DNA of 64,000 nucleotides from Larsenimonas suaedae (GTDB lineage: Bacteria > Pseudomonadota > Gammaproteobacteria > Pseudomonadales > Halomonadaceae). Below the pieces are notes generated by a model that saw only the letters and a program-made list of their open reading frames with translations, was not told where the DNA came from and made no database searches. The stretch is taken from positions 1 to 64,000 of the forward strand of contig NZ_JAMLJI010000004.1 in the NCBI RefSeq assembly GCF_023712105.1. The letters run 5' to 3'. The translations under genes were made by a program, and so were the position numbers. Of this stretch, positions 27,726 to 39,400 are shown piece after piece. The first letter of the stretch is position 1; every line of letters starts with the position of its first letter.

Positions 27726-29060
27726 ATGTCGAGTCGTAATCGAGTCATCTGGAACGAGGGGCTATTCATCAAGCCCCAGCATTTCCAGCAACAAAGTCGC
27801 GCGCTGGAAGCGCAGCTCAATGAACGTCTGAGTGGCGTCAGCCGCTATCTCTACGGGTTCACGGCGCTCGAACTCAACGCAGAGTACCTGAGCTTCGGCC
27901 GCATTGCCCTGGCCCGTGCCGAGGGCGTGTTCCCCGACGGCACCGCGTTCTCGCTGCCCCATGACGACGCTCTGCCGGACCCGCTCGAGATTCATGACGG
28001 GTCGGTGGCCAATCAGATCGTTTATCTGGCGCTGCCGATGGTCAGCGACAGCCTGGGCGAGGTGCAGTGGCCGGAGTCCGGCGTGTCGGCGCGGTTTTCC
28101 CACACCACTCGCCCGGTACGTGATCTGCATTCGGAAAGCGGTGATTACGTCGATCTCGATCTGGCGCAGGTCGCCCCACGGCTGATGCTCGAGCGCGACG
28201 ACCGCAGCGCCTACGCAACGCTTGCCGTCGGCCGCATTCTCGAAAAGCGCGCCGATGGCAGCCTGGTGATGGATCAAAACTTTTTCCCGACGCTCTTGAA
28301 CGTACTCGCTGCGCCCGTGCTGCACCGCTTTGTCGGTGAAATGGCGGGCCTGATGCGCGAGCGTGCTCGCAACATCGCCAACCGCATCTCTGCGCCGAGT
28401 CAGGGCAGTGTGGCCGATGTGTCGGATTTTATGCTGCTGCAACTGCTCAATCGCACCCATCCGCAGTTTCAGCACCTTTCACGGCTCAGTCATCTGCACC
28501 CCGAGCGGCTGTTCGAGACGCTGGTCAGTACCTGTGGCGAGCTGATGACGTTTACCGACGAATCGCGGCTGCCGCAGGAATACCCGAGCTACGATCACGA
28601 CTACCCCGAGGCGACCTTTTCGCCCTTGATGCTGACCATGCGTCAGGCGCTCTCGACCGTGCTCGAATCCCGCGCGGTGGCCATTCAGCTGCAAAAACGC
28701 CGCTACGGCCTGATGGTCGCACCGCTGACGGACACCTCGCTGCTGGATTCGGCCGAGTTCATTCTGGCAGTGCGCGCCGAGATGCCGCTTGAGCGGCTGC
28801 GCAAGCAGTTCGTGCAGCAGACCAAGATCGCCTCCGTCGAGCGCATTCGCGATCTGATCAGCCTTCAGCTGCCGGGCGTGCCGCTGACGCCGCTGCCGGT
28901 CGCGCCACGCCAGCTGCCCTACCACGCAGGCTACACCTACTTCCAGCTCGACCGTCAGAGCCAGGCGTGGGACATGCTGAGAAACGCCAGCGGTTTTGCC
29001 TTCCATGTGGCCGGTGAGTTCCCCGGTCTCGAACTTCAGTTCTGGGCGATCAGGAGTTGA
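27726..29060 (+). CDS. tssK: T6SS baseplate-membrane complex linker TssK
   Basis: 444 residues with the family opening VIWNEGLFIKPQHFQQQ and the C-terminal GYTYFQLDRQSQAWDML and FPGLELQFWAI blocks. Trimeric TssK connects the baseplate to TssL/TssM. Start ATG at 27726 follows AGGAAGG. It is followed closely by tssL. Confidence 0.97.
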   Translation: MSSRNRVIWNEGLFIKPQHFQQQSRALEAQLNERLSGVSRYLYGFTALELNAEYLSFGRIALARAEGVFPDGTAFSLPHDDALPDPLEIHDGSVANQIVYLALPMVSDSLGEVQWPESGVSARFSHTTRPVRDLHSESGDYVDLDLAQVAPRLMLERDDRSAYATLAVGRILEKRADGSLVMDQNFFPTLLNVLAAPVLHRFVGEMAGLMRERARNIANRISAPSQGSVADVSDFMLLQLLNRTHPQFQHLSRLSHLHPERLFETLVSTCGELMTFTDESRLPQEYPSYDHDYPEATFSPLMLTMRQALSTVLESRAVAIQLQKRRYGLMVAPLTDTSLLDSAEFILAVRAEMPLERLRKQFVQQTKIASVERIRDLISLQLPGVPLTPLPVAPRQLPYHAGYTYFQLDRQSQAWDMLRNASGFAFHVAGEFPGLELQFWAIRS

Positions 29061-29062
29061 CC

Positions 29063-29899
29063 ATGAGTGATCTCGATGCCTATCAGAGCGCGCGGGCCAA
29101 GCGCGCGCCGAAGGATCCCAGCGACGTCTCCGAGCGCAGCCTCGATCGAGTTCTGCACAGTCACGCTCATCAGCTCGACGACGACGAAGACTTCTGGTTT
29201 CGCCTGCGCGGCCACAACCTCAATGACCTGATCGATGCAGCCACCCCCCTGATGGGCATGGTCATCCGCATTCGCCAGCTCGATGAGTACACCGACATCG
29301 AAGGACTCTACGAGCAGGTCGTCAACGAAATCATGGCGATCGAGGTGGAGTTGACCGAGAAGGGCTACGACCGGCCGACGCTTCTGGCCTACCGCTACGT
29401 GCTGTGCTCCTTCATTGATGAAGCGGTCATGGGCACACGCTGGGGTGGTCAGAGCGCCTGGGCCGAGCACTCGCTTCTGACCCGGTTTCACAACGAAACC
29501 TGGGGCGGTGAAAAGGTGTTCTCGATTCTGGCCCGCCTTCAGAAGGAGCCGGATCGCTACCGCGAGATGCTCCAGTTCATCTACATGTGCCTCTGCCTCG
29601 GCTTCGAAGGCCGCTACAAGGTCATGCCCGACGGGCACGAAGAGTGCGAGCAGATCATTCGAGCGCTCGGCGAGCAGCTCCGCGAGCACATCGCCGACGA
29701 CGACACGCGCTCGGACCAACTGACCAGCCCGCTCGATAACGTGGCCGACGCCCGCTATCGGCCGGACCGCCAGATGCCGGTCTGGGGCGTGTTCGCGATC
29801 TTTGCAGGCGTCATGGTCGCCATTTACCTCGGCCTGTCGCTGACGCTTGGCAGCCACAGCCACGACGTGATTTCCACGCTCAACCAGATCACCAGCTAG
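29063..29899 (+). CDS. tssL: T6SS inner-membrane protein TssL (DotU/IcmH)
   Basis: 278 residues from the ATG at 29063 with CAGGAG at 29051-29056. The cytoplasmic DotU-fold domain shows RYVLCSFIDEAVMGTRWG and FEGRYKVMPDGHEECEQ. A single C-terminal membrane helix (about residues 237-258, VWGVFAIFAGVMVAIYLGLS) ends the protein. It is the short form with no OmpA-like peptidoglycan-binding extension, so anchoring to the wall would need another protein. Confidence 0.96.
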   Translation: MSDLDAYQSARAKRAPKDPSDVSERSLDRVLHSHAHQLDDDEDFWFRLRGHNLNDLIDAATPLMGMVIRIRQLDEYTDIEGLYEQVVNEIMAIEVELTEKGYDRPTLLAYRYVLCSFIDEAVMGTRWGGQSAWAEHSLLTRFHNETWGGEKVFSILARLQKEPDRYREMLQFIYMCLCLGFEGRYKVMPDGHEECEQIIRALGEQLREHIADDDTRSDQLTSPLDNVADARYRPDRQMPVWGVFAIFAGVMVAIYLGLSLTLGSHSHDVISTLNQITS

Positions 29900-29907
29900 G
29901 AGCGCCC

Positions 29908-32592
29908 ATGATTCGGGTCGAACTGCCGGCACTGATTCGCCGGCTCAATCCCTTTACCCACCAGGCTCTGGAAGCGGCGGCCAGCCTCTGCGCCGAGCGT
30001 CAGGGCGCCGAGATCACGGTCGAGCACCTGATGTACGCCCTGGCCGACATGCCGCTGTCGGACATCCGCTGCTGCCTGGCGCTTCACGACATCGACCCGC
30101 AGTCGCTCAAGCAGGCGCTGGCCGGGGGCTTTGCCGATCAGCCGACCACCGCCGAGCCGTACCCGGTGTTCTCGCCGCTTCTGATCGAAGTGCTGCAGGA
30201 CGCCTGGCTTCTGGCCTCGACCGAGTTCGGCCACAGCGAGCTTCGAAGCGGTGCCGTATTCGTGACTGTATTGATGAACGCGCAGCGCTATCTGTCACGG
30301 GGCGCGTTCGACCTGCTCTCGGTCTTTAACCGCGAGACCCTGAAGCGCGAGTTCGACCGCATTACCGCCGACTCCGCGGAAACGCCGGTCGACACGCCGG
30401 CCTCGGGCCAGGGCAGTGCGCCCGCCGCGCAGAGCGGTGACAGCGCGCTGGCCCGCTTTGGCACCAACACCACGCAAGCGGCACGGGAAGGCCGGCTCGA
30501 CCCGGTGCTCGGCCGCGACCGTGAGGTCGATCAGATGATCGATATTCTCTGTCGCCGCCGCAAGAACAACCCGATCGCCATCGGCGAGGCCGGCGTTGGC
30601 AAGAGCGCGCTGGTCGAAGGGCTTGCCCTTCGCATCAGCGAGGGGCTGGTGCCGGCCTCGCTCAAGGACGTCGACCTGATCACACTGGATCTCGGCGCGC
30701 TGCAGGCCGGCGCCTCGGTCAAGGGCGAGTTCGAAAAGCGGCTCAAGGCCGTGATCGATGAGGTCAAGAACGCCAGCAAGCCGGTGATCCTGTTCATCGA
30801 TGAAGCCCACACCCTGATCGGTGCCGGCAATCAGGAAGGCAGCGGCGACGCCGCCAACCTTCTGAAGCCCGCGCTTGCGCGAGGCGAGCTTCGTACGGTC
30901 GCCGCCACCACCTGGAGTGAGTACAAGAAGTACATCGAGAAGGACCCGGCGCTGACGCGTCGCTTTCAGCCGGTGGTACTCGGCGAGCCGACCCAGGAGC
31001 AGGCGCTGCACATCATGCGTGGCCTGCGTGACGTCTACGAGCGTGCCCACCGCGTGCTGATCGGTGACAGCGGCCTTCGAGCGGCGGTCGCCATGTCCGC
31101 GCGCTACGTTGCCGGCCGACAGTTGCCGGACAAGGCCATTGACGTGCTCGACACCGCCTGTGCCCGTGTGGCGCAAGCCATCGACGCGCCGCCGCGTCAG
31201 ATCAGTCACTTGAAAAGCGAGCGCGTGCAGTGCGCTCGCGAGCATGAACAGCTCGAACGCGAACGTCTGTTCGGCCGGGCCGTCGAGCCCGAGCTTCTTG
31301 ACGCGCTGACCCGCCGGATCGAAACGATCGATTGCGAGCTCGCCACCCTCGACGAGGCCTGGCAGACCCAGCGGGCGCTGGTGCGCCGTATTCTCGACGT
31401 TCACGAGCAGCTTCTCGACATGGACGCGGCGCCGGCTGCAGAGGCCACGGAACCGACGGCCGCTGACGAGGTACTGGCGGCGGCCGAGGCTGCCGCCGGC
31501 GAACTCGAAGGCGTCAGGGATCGTGACGCTCTCGTTACCGAGCTTGGCGCGCTCGAAACCGAACTCGAACAGCTTCAAAACGAGCACGCGCTGGTGCATG
31601 GCAGCGTCGAGGAGGCGCAGATCGCTCAGGTCATCGGCGATTGGACCGGGATTCCGGTCGAGCGCATGACCAGCGATGAGCTCTCGAAGCTGACCGAACT
31701 GCCCGACTTTCTGACCGAGCGCATCAAGGGCCAGAACGTGGCCATCGAGCGCATTCATCGTCATCTGGTCACTGCCCGCGCCGACCTGCGGCGTCCGGGC
31801 CGGCCGATGGGGGCGTTTCTGCTGGTGGGCCCAAGCGGCGTCGGCAAGACCGAAACCGTGGTACAGCTTGCCGAGCGGCTCTACGGCGGCCAGCAGTTCT
31901 TGACCACCATCAACATGTCCGAGTACCAGGAAAAGCACACCGTTTCGCGCCTGATCGGTTCGCCGCCCGGCTACGTCGGCTACGGCGAGGGCGGCCTTCT
32001 GACCGAAGCCATTCGTCAGAAACCCTATTCGGTGGTGCTGCTCGATGAGGTCGAAAAGGCCCATCCCGAAGTGCTTAACCTGTTCTATCAGGCCTTCGAC
32101 AAGGGCGAGCTGTCCGACGGCGAAGGGCGTCAGATCGACTGCCAGAACGTGGTGTTCTTCATGACCTCGAACCTCGGGTTCGAACAGATCGTGGCGCACG
32201 CCGACAACACCGACGCCATGGACGATGCGCTCTATCCGGTGCTGGCCGACTTCTTCAAGCCGGCGCTGCTGGCCCGTATGGAAGTGGTGCCGTATCTGCC
32301 GCTTGCCGAGGCAACGCTTGCCGAGATCGTCACTGCCAAGCTCGACACCCTCGCCGCCCGCATTCGCACGCGCTACAAGGCCGAGGTGAGCTATGGCGAC
32401 GGGCTGGAAGCGGCGATTCTCGCCCGGGCGACCCGGTCGGAAAACGGCGCGCGGATGCTCGAGTCGATCATTGAGGGCGACATGCTGCCGCCGGTCTCGA
32501 GTGCATTGCTCGAGCATCTGGCCAACGAAACACCGGTGCGCCGCGTCGTGCTCGGGGTCGAGGAGGGCGCCTTCACGGCTGCGATCGACTAG
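29908..32592 (+). CDS. tssH: T6SS AAA+ ATPase TssH (ClpV)
   Basis: 894 residues of the ClpV type. An N-terminal Clp domain (residues 1-150) is followed by two AAA+ modules: Walker [10 protein letters not shown] near residue 225 with Walker [13 protein letters not shown], and Walker [10 protein letters not shown] near 640 with [15 protein letters not shown] coiled-coil middle domain lies between them. It disassembles and recycles contracted TssBC sheaths. It lies 9 bp after tssL and 16 bp before the sigma-54 activator gene. Confidence 0.97.
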   Translation: MIRVELPALIRRLNPFTHQALEAAASLCAERQGAEITVEHLMYALADMPLSDIRCCLALHDIDPQSLKQALAGGFADQPTTAEPYPVFSPLLIEVLQDAWLLASTEFGHSELRSGAVFVTVLMNAQRYLSRGAFDLLSVFNRETLKREFDRITADSAETPVDTPASGQGSAPAAQSGDSALARFGTNTTQAAREGRLDPVLGRDREVDQMIDILCRRRKNNPIAIGEAGVGKSALVEGLALRISEGLVPASLKDVDLITLDLGALQAGASVKGEFEKRLKAVIDEVKNASKPVILFIDEAHTLIGAGNQEGSGDAANLLKPALARGELRTVAATTWSEYKKYIEKDPALTRRFQPVVLGEPTQEQALHIMRGLRDVYERAHRVLIGDSGLRAAVAMSARYVAGRQLPDKAIDVLDTACARVAQAIDAPPRQISHLKSERVQCAREHEQLERERLFGRAVEPELLDALTRRIETIDCELATLDEAWQTQRALVRRILDVHEQLLDMDAAPAAEATEPTAADEVLAAAEAAAGELEGVRDRDALVTELGALETELEQLQNEHALVHGSVEEAQIAQVIGDWTGIPVERMTSDELSKLTELPDFLTERIKGQNVAIERIHRHLVTARADLRRPGRPMGAFLLVGPSGVGKTETVVQLAERLYGGQQFLTTINMSEYQEKHTVSRLIGSPPGYVGYGEGGLLTEAIRQKPYSVVLLDEVEKAHPEVLNLFYQAFDKGELSDGEGRQIDCQNVVFFMTSNLGFEQIVAHADNTDAMDDALYPVLADFFKPALLARMEVVPYLPLAEATLAEIVTAKLDTLAARIRTRYKAEVSYGDGLEAAILARATRSENGARMLESIIEGDMLPPVSSALLEHLANETPVRRVVLGVEEGAFTAAID

Positions 32593-32607
32593 GCCGAGGC
32601 GAATACG

Positions 32608-34176
32608 ATGAACGTCTGGATGTCACCACACGCACCGACCAACATGGAGCAGGGCCTCGAAAGCGCCCTGGCCATGGCTCGAGCCGCCTCGCCCCGCGAG
32701 GTGCGCTCGGTGCTGGGTGCCGACATGAGCACGCTGTTCGGTCTGTATCGGGTGGACTGCTGGGTGATGACGGCGGATCAGCGGGCGCTGGTGCTTGATG
32801 GCGAAAACGAGCTGTTCCTCTGCGACGACTTTCGCCACCCCTACGCTCATGCGCTGCGCCAGCGACGTGGCATGCGCCTGAACGACGTCGCGCGTCAGCC
32901 GCGGCTCGATCACCCCGGGTTTCAGCGGCAGGTGCGCGCCGTGCCGCACAACACCGACCTGTACCTCTGGACACTGGCCCCGGACGCCGCCCAGGCGCCG
33001 CTTGGCGTGCTGGCCTGCTGGGGCAGTTCTGAAAGCATCGACGTTTTGATCGAAAGCGATGCGGCTCGGGTGCTGGTGGATTTGGGCGCCTTTCACTGGC
33101 AGCAGCAAAAGCGCTCGGAAGACGCGCGCCGTCGCGAGCACACGCTTCGAAGCTCGCTGGTCACGCTTCGCGAGGACGAGCGCCGACGCACGGCCGCCCA
33201 CGGCCTCGGCGAGCAGGTCATCGGTCAGTCAGAGGCGATGGTGGCGCTGCGCCAGCAGATCGTGCGCGCAGCAGAAACCAGCATGTCGGTGCTGCTCGAG
33301 GGCGAAACCGGCACAGGCAAGGACGTCATCGCCCGTGCACTGCACTCGTGCTCGCCCCGCGCCGACAAGCCCTTCGTCGCGATCAACTGCGCCGCGATCC
33401 CTGAGTCGCTGTTGGAATCCGAGCTGTTCGGTCACGTCAAGGGCGCGTTCTCGGGCGCGAGTGAAAACCGACAGGGGCTGATCAAACAGGCCGATGGCGG
33501 CACGCTGTTTCTCGATGAAATCGGGGACATGCCGCTGGATCTCCAGGCCAAGCTGCTGCGGGTGCTCGAAAGCGGTCACTTTCGCCCGCTCGGGGCCACC
33601 GAGGAACAGCAGTCCTCGTTTCGCGTGATCGCGGCGACCCATCAGCCGCTTCGCGAAAAGATCAACGACGGGCTGTTCCGGGCGGATCTGTTCTACCGCC
33701 TGGGGCAGTTTCCGCTGCGCGTGCCGGCGCTTGCGGCGCGCAAGGGCGACATCGAGCTGCTGGCGCGCACCTTCGTTCGCCGTTTCTGTGAGCAGGAGCG
33801 GCGTCCGGTGGTGGGGCTTTCGAGTGCGGCGCTATCTGCCCTCGATGGGCGCACCTTTCCGGGCAACGTGCGCGAACTCAAGAACGTGATCGAGTACGCG
33901 CTGGCGATGACGCCGCCTGGACAGGACATCGACGTCACCGCGCTCGAGGCCCGGGAAGATGCCCAGGGCGTCGAGGAAGGTCAGGACGCCGAGACGGCGC
34001 TGGCGCTCGAGGCCGTGACCGACCTGCGTCAGGCCGCGCGTCAGTTCGAGGCCTCGGTCATTCGGGCGCGGTTGGCGCGCTTTGACGGCAACCGGGCAAT
34101 GACAGCGGAAAGTCTCAATCTTCCGAAACGAACCCTGGCGCACAAGTGTCAGCAATTTCGCATTGGTGAGGAGTAA
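32608..34176 (+). CDS. vasH: Sigma-54-dependent transcriptional activator, VasH-like
   Basis: 522 residues: an N-terminal GAF-like sensor region (about 20-170), an AAA+ central domain (about 205-440) and a Fis-type HTH at the C-terminus ([20 protein letters not shown]). Walker A is GETGTGKDV, Walker [12 protein letters not shown]. The sigma-54-contacting loop reads GAFSGA instead of the canonical GAFTGA. VasH activates hcp-vgrG operons with RpoN in Vibrio; here the hcp gene 21 kb away has a consensus sigma-54 promoter with repeated dyads, which is a likely target. Activity of the Ser variant is expected but not proven. Confidence 0.93.
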   Translation: MNVWMSPHAPTNMEQGLESALAMARAASPREVRSVLGADMSTLFGLYRVDCWVMTADQRALVLDGENELFLCDDFRHPYAHALRQRRGMRLNDVARQPRLDHPGFQRQVRAVPHNTDLYLWTLAPDAAQAPLGVLACWGSSESIDVLIESDAARVLVDLGAFHWQQQKRSEDARRREHTLRSSLVTLREDERRRTAAHGLGEQVIGQSEAMVALRQQIVRAAETSMSVLLEGETGTGKDVIARALHSCSPRADKPFVAINCAAIPESLLESELFGHVKGAFSGASENRQGLIKQADGGTLFLDEIGDMPLDLQAKLLRVLESGHFRPLGATEEQQSSFRVIAATHQPLREKINDGLFRADLFYRLGQFPLRVPALAARKGDIELLARTFVRRFCEQERRPVVGLSSAALSALDGRTFPGNVRELKNVIEYALAMTPPGQDIDVTALEAREDAQGVEEGQDAETALALEAVTDLRQAARQFEASVIRARLARFDGNRAMTAESLNLPKRTLAHKCQQFRIGEE

Positions 34177-34182
34177 CAGGGC

Positions 34183-34920
34183 ATGAGTGTCTTGACCCCA
34201 TGCAGGATCGTCGCGCTGGTGGCGCTTGCGTTTTTGACGCTTGCGGCGCTGCCGGCGCAAGCCGAAACGTCGGAAACCGCCGCGCCGCTGGATACGGGCG
34301 CAGATGAGGCCGGCCTCGAACGCCAGGCGCGTGAATGCGCGGCCATTGGCTCGCGGCTTGCGCGGCTTAAATGCTTCGACGATCTGTTCCCGGGCAATCC
34401 GGCCACGATGGCGAGCTCCCGGACGACCGAGAGCGTCGATGCGCCCGTCATCGCCCAGCCGCCGTTCTGGCAGGACGCCAAGGCCCTCGAGGGCAAGCGC
34501 ACCGATCAGAGCGCGCCGTTTCTCGAAAAGCGCTGGGCAAGCGACGGCGGGTTCGAGGGCAACATGATGATGACCGCGCCGGCGCTTGGCACCACGCCGC
34601 CGAGGCCGCTGCTGGTCATCGGCTGCGTCGACAACATCACAAGGCTTCAGTTCGACGTCGATGCGCCACTGTCGCGCACGCGCATTCCGGTACGGCTTCA
34701 GGGCGATCGCGGCAGCATCGAGCAGACCTGGCGGCTGACCGACAACGGCTACGCCGTCAGTGCCGGGCGGGGGTTGCCGGCCATCGACACGCTCAAGTGG
34801 ATGCTGCGTCAGTCAAGCATCGAACTCAGCAGCAGCGAAAGCGCGCTGAATGGGCTGGTGTTCGAGCTGGGCGATCTGGCCAACCGCATCAAGCCGATGC
34901 GCTCACTGTGTCATTGGTAG
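34183..34920 (+). CDS. tagO: T6SS-associated periplasmic protein TagO (VasI)
   Basis: 245 residues with a cleavable signal peptide (hydrophobic residues ~8-22, likely cut after LPAQA) and the VasI/TagO family core: RLARLKCFDDLF, then LLVIGCVDNITRLQFDV and RIPVRLQ. Its precise role is unsettled; it is a frequent accessory gene of T6SS clusters, usually beside vasH and tssA, as here. It lies 6 bp after vasH. Confidence 0.85.
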   Translation: MSVLTPCRIVALVALAFLTLAALPAQAETSETAAPLDTGADEAGLERQARECAAIGSRLARLKCFDDLFPGNPATMASSRTTESVDAPVIAQPPFWQDAKALEGKRTDQSAPFLEKRWASDGGFEGNMMMTAPALGTTPPRPLLVIGCVDNITRLQFDVDAPLSRTRIPVRLQGDRGSIEQTWRLTDNGYAVSAGRGLPAIDTLKWMLRQSSIELSSSESALNGLVFELGDLANRIKPMRSLCHW

Positions 34921-34933
34921 GGATGAAGCGCTC

Positions 34934-36418
34934 ATGAAAGCCATCGAAGATCACGCCTACGTCGAGCGGGTGCTGGCACCTCTTGGAGACCCGCCCGCCG
35001 GCGAGCGACTCGAGGACGATCCGGACTACGACTTCCTCGACGCGCAGATGATGAAGCTCGGCACCATGCAGCACCAGGAGATCGACTTTGCCAAGGTCGA
35101 ATCCACCGCGGTGATGCTGCTTGAAACGCGCAGCAAGGACCTGAAGGTGTTGTCGCATCTTCTTTACTGCCTGCAGCGTGAGCACAGCGGCGAACGTTTC
35201 GCGCTCTCGCTTTTGCTGCTCAATCGCGCGCTCGAGCAGTTCTGGGAGACGGCCTGGCCGTTCAAGGGACCCAAGGGCAAGCGCGGCCGGGCACGACTGT
35301 TTACCCAGGTCATGCAGCGGGCGAGCCAGGACGTCGAGGCGCTCGACTTCAACCCCTCGATCGGCGATGGCGTCGGGTTCGCGCTCGAACAGCTCACCGC
35401 GCTCGAGGCCCACGCCGAGGCGCACGGACTGCCGGATGATGAATTCGGCACGCTGCTTCGCGCCCTGAACACCAAGGCGCGTGAAACCGCGCCGGCCGAG
35501 CCGACCCAGACCGCCGACGCCCACGCAGAGCAATCGGCCGCAGCCCCCGCGGCTGCCCCGGCGCAGGCGGCACCGGCCCAGCCGAGCGCTGCCAGCACGC
35601 AGGCTCAGCCGGCGCTCGATGTGTCGCTCTCCGGTGGCAACGAACGGGCCAACCGGCAGGCGCTTTTGAAGGTGGCCGATCACCTGAACGAGGCAAGCGT
35701 ATCGGACCCGCTGGGCTACCGGCTGCGCCGACACGCGGTGTGGGCCTCGATCACCTCGCTTCCGCTGACGAAGGACGGCGTGAAGACCGAGCTGATGGCG
35801 GTGTCCCGGGACCGCGTGGCCGATTACGAGGACGCGCTGGCCAAGGGCGCCGACCTCGAGCTTTGGCACAAGATCGAGGCCAGCCTTGCTGCCAGCCCGT
35901 ACTGGCTCGATGGCCATGCACTGTCGGCGCAGGCCGCCATGCAGCTTGGGCACACGCGTTGCGCCGAGGCCATCGCCGATGAAGTGCGCCTCTTTCTGGA
36001 CCGCCTCGAGGGCATCGAGGCGCTGACGTTCAAGGACGGCACGCCGTTCTTGAGTGACGACACCAGGTACTGGCTCGATCAGCAGGGCGCCAAGAAGGGC
36101 GGCAGCGCCGGCGGCAGCGGCGATGCCTGGTTCGATGCGCTCGACACCGCCGAGGGGCTGCTTGAAAGCGACGGTGTTGCGCCGGCGCTGGCGCTTCTGG
36201 AAGACGGCCTCAAAACGGCCAAGTCGCCCAGGGCCCAGTTCTACTGGCGGCTGGTGATGGCGGAGCTGATGGTCAGCGCCGGGTTCGGGGTGATGGCAAG
36301 CCATCAGTTCGAGACGCTGGCGCGCGAACTCGAGGGGGTTGCGCTGGATCAGTGGGAGCCGGATCTGCTGGAGCGCATCGAAAAGGCGCGCGATCGGGCT
36401 GCTCGGGAACGCAGCTGA
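34934..36418 (+). CDS. tssA: T6SS cap/priming protein TssA (VasJ type)
   Basis: 494 residues from the ATG at 34934. The N-terminal ImpA domain (about 1-130) includes RSKDLKVLSHLLYCLQREH and the AWPFKGPKGKRGRARLF block. An Ala/Pro/Gln-rich linker (about 185-240) separates it from the C-terminal VasJ-type domain (residues ~250-490). TssA coordinates baseplate docking and tube/sheath growth. The linker length and C-terminal domain place it with the long TssA class. Confidence 0.93.
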   Translation: MKAIEDHAYVERVLAPLGDPPAGERLEDDPDYDFLDAQMMKLGTMQHQEIDFAKVESTAVMLLETRSKDLKVLSHLLYCLQREHSGERFALSLLLLNRALEQFWETAWPFKGPKGKRGRARLFTQVMQRASQDVEALDFNPSIGDGVGFALEQLTALEAHAEAHGLPDDEFGTLLRALNTKARETAPAEPTQTADAHAEQSAAAPAAAPAQAAPAQPSAASTQAQPALDVSLSGGNERANRQALLKVADHLNEASVSDPLGYRLRRHAVWASITSLPLTKDGVKTELMAVSRDRVADYEDALAKGADLELWHKIEASLAASPYWLDGHALSAQAAMQLGHTRCAEAIADEVRLFLDRLEGIEALTFKDGTPFLSDDTRYWLDQQGAKKGGSAGGSGDAWFDALDTAEGLLESDGVAPALALLEDGLKTAKSPRAQFYWRLVMAELMVSAGFGVMASHQFETLARELEGVALDQWEPDLLERIEKARDRAARERS

Positions 36419-36465
36419 TTTTGAACACACGTGAACGACGACGTACGTAAAGGGTAGGAACGAAC

Positions 36466-39400
36466 ATGTTCTGGAGAGCGTTAGGGTGGTTTAACCGCGT
36501 CAGGCCTTGGGCACGCAAGCTCGGCAAGGCGTTTCAAAGCACCAGCAGCCTGCTGCTGGCGTTGCTGCTTGCGATCGTGCTGGCCGCCATCTGGTGGCTC
36601 GGGCCACTGATTCCGCTCAGCGGCGGACACCCGCTGGCGCCGACCCAGACGCGGTTACTGGTCTGTCTGGGGCTGGTGCTGGTCGTTGCGCTCTGGTGGG
36701 GGCAGCGTCAGGCCAAGAAAGTGCGAGCCATGGCCGATGAGCGCGCGCACGAAAGCCACCTCAAGGACGACCCGATCGCGGCGGACATCGAGCATCAGGA
36801 AGAAGTGCTCGAGCACATGCAAGGCGAGCTCAAGGCGCATCTGGGCTCGCAGGAGTATCTGTACAAGCTGCCGTGGTATCTGGTCATGGGCGTTGAAAAC
36901 GCCGGCAAGACCAGCCTCGTCAACCGCTCCGGCCAGCGCTTTTCGCTGACGCATGTGATGAAGGCGCAGAGCCAGGCCGATCAGGGCCGCTACGGCTTCG
37001 ACTGGTGGGTCAGCGATCAGGCGGTACTGATCGACCCCGATGGCGAGCTTCTGACCCAGCGCGCGCTTCAGGGCGATACCCCGGGTGAGCTCGAACGTCG
37101 GCTCTGGACCCACTTTCTCGGCTGGCTCGAGCGGACCCGCAGCCGCCGCCCGCTCAACGGTGTGGTGCTGGTGGTCGATCTGGCCCAACTTTCCCACGCC
37201 CGCGTGTCGGTTCGAAAGGCCTACGCCCATCTTCTGCGTGCGCGCATTCAGGAGCTGATGGATACGCTCTCCACGCGCCTGCCGATCTACGTGACGTTTT
37301 CGAAGATCGACCTGCTCCACGGCTTCGATACCTTCTTCCGGCATTACTCCCGCCAGGAGCGCCGTGAGCCGCTGGGCTTCACCTTTACGCCGGAGACCAT
37401 TCGTCAGTCCGACGCGTGGCAGCGCGAATTCGTCGATGGCTTCGATGGCATGGTCGAGCACCTCAATGCGCGGCTGCCCGGCATGCTCGCCGATTGCCGC
37501 GACGACGCCGAGCGCGAGGCGCTGTTCTGCTTCATGCGTCAGATGGCCGGTCTCAAGGACGTGCTGTCGGACTTTTTGAGCGAAACGCTTGGCAGCGACC
37601 GCTACTCAACCGACGCCATGGTGCGCGGCACCTACTTCACCTCGGTCTATCAGCAGGGCGTGCCGGAAGACCCGTTCGTCGACGCCGCCGCCCGCCGCTA
37701 TGGCATGCGCGAGCGCGTGCAGGCCGCACACCGGGCCGCGCGCTCGGGGCTTTATTTCACCGAAGACCTGTTCACGCGGATCATCTACCCGGAATCCGGC
37801 CTTGCCGGTGACAACGGCCGCGTGCGCCGCGACCGTGAGCGGGCGCTGTGGCTGGCCGCCGTGACCTGCTGTGTGGGTGGGGCGGTGCTTCTTGGCGGCT
37901 GGTGGCACTTCTACCAGAAAAACGCCTATGCGGCGGATGTGGTCGAGAACAGCGCTCAGCAGTTCGTGGAAAATCGCCCGGTCACTACCGACGGCAGCGA
38001 CCCGAGCGGGCACGCGCTGCTGCCGGCACTCGATGAACTGCGTCAGGCCACCAACGCCTTCGGCGATTACCGTGACCACGTGCCGCTGGTGTCCGAGCTT
38101 GGGCTCTATCAGGGCCGGCGCATCGGCCCGGCCGCCGAGAAGGCCTACGTCGACATGCTCGAGTACCGCTTCCTGCCGGCGCTGATGATCGGCGTGACCG
38201 ACGCCATGAACCGCGCCCCCGCCGACAGCGAAGAGAAGATGAAGCAGCTGCGCATTCTGCGGATGCTCTCTGACGCCAGCGGCCGACGCGACGCCATGGT
38301 CAAGACCTACATGGCCCAGGCGTGGCAGAACCGCTTCCCCGGTCGCGCCGACGTGCAGAACCGGCTGATGGCGCATCTGGATTACGCCCTCGACCATACC
38401 GATCTGGTCGGCGATCAGCGCCGGGGAGATTCGAAGGCCGATGTGGCCATGTCCACCTTCGGGCGCAGCATTCAGGCCGCGCAGGCCGAGCTTGGTGACG
38501 AGCCGATCGCGAACCGGGTCTACGCCTCGCTCAAGGCGCAAAGTGAAAGCCAGCTGCCGGCGCCGCTGGATCTGCGCTCGACCATCGGCACCAGCTTCTC
38601 GGTGGTGTTCGATTCCGACGCCGAGTCGCGCTCGGCCTACCGCATTCCGCGCATGCTGACCGACCGCGGATTCGAGAACTACTTCCTCGGCCGGCTCGAT
38701 GACGCCACCGAACTTGCCCTGATCGACACCTGGGCGCTGGGCCGTCGGGACGACACCGACTTCAGCCAGCAGGACCGCGAGCGGCTTCGCAATCAGCTGC
38801 GCGATGCCTACGCCGCCGACTACAGCAACACCTGGGAGACGGCGCTCGATTCGCTCGAGATCGCGCACTTCGATGACATCGATCAGGCCGTGCTGGTGCT
38901 CGATACCCTGACCGGCAGCGGCCAGCCGCTGACGCGGCTTCTGGCCACGGTGCAGGACAACACCGAGCTCTACCCCGAGCTTCCAACCGACGACCAGGCC
39001 GCTCGCGAAGCGCTCAAGAAAACCACGCGCTATCAGCTTGCAAGCCAGATCGACCGCCGGTTCGCCTCGATCAACGACCTGAACGGCTCCGACGACAGCC
39101 GGCAGAACGCCAACATCGACGACGTGCGCAAGGCCATCGACAACCTTCGAGGCTACATGCGCAAGATCGCCGACGACAGCGACCAGGATCGAGCCGCGTT
39201 CCGGGCCGCCAAGGCGCGTTTGTCGCTGTCGGACGCCGACCCGATCTTCACCCTGCACCGCATTGCCGGCGACGCGCCGCAGCCGTTGGGCGACATGCTC
39301 AATTCGCTGGCCGATCAGAGCTGGAAAGTGGTGCTCAACGCCGCGCTCAAGCATCTCGAGCACAGCTGGGTCGAGGACGTGGTCTCGCCGTTCAATCAGC

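Noticed and set aside
30295-32517. Very long open frame (740 codons) antisense to tssH
   Set aside because: It is a shadow of GC-rich codon usage in the real ClpV gene, with no recognisable domains and no ribosome-binding site.
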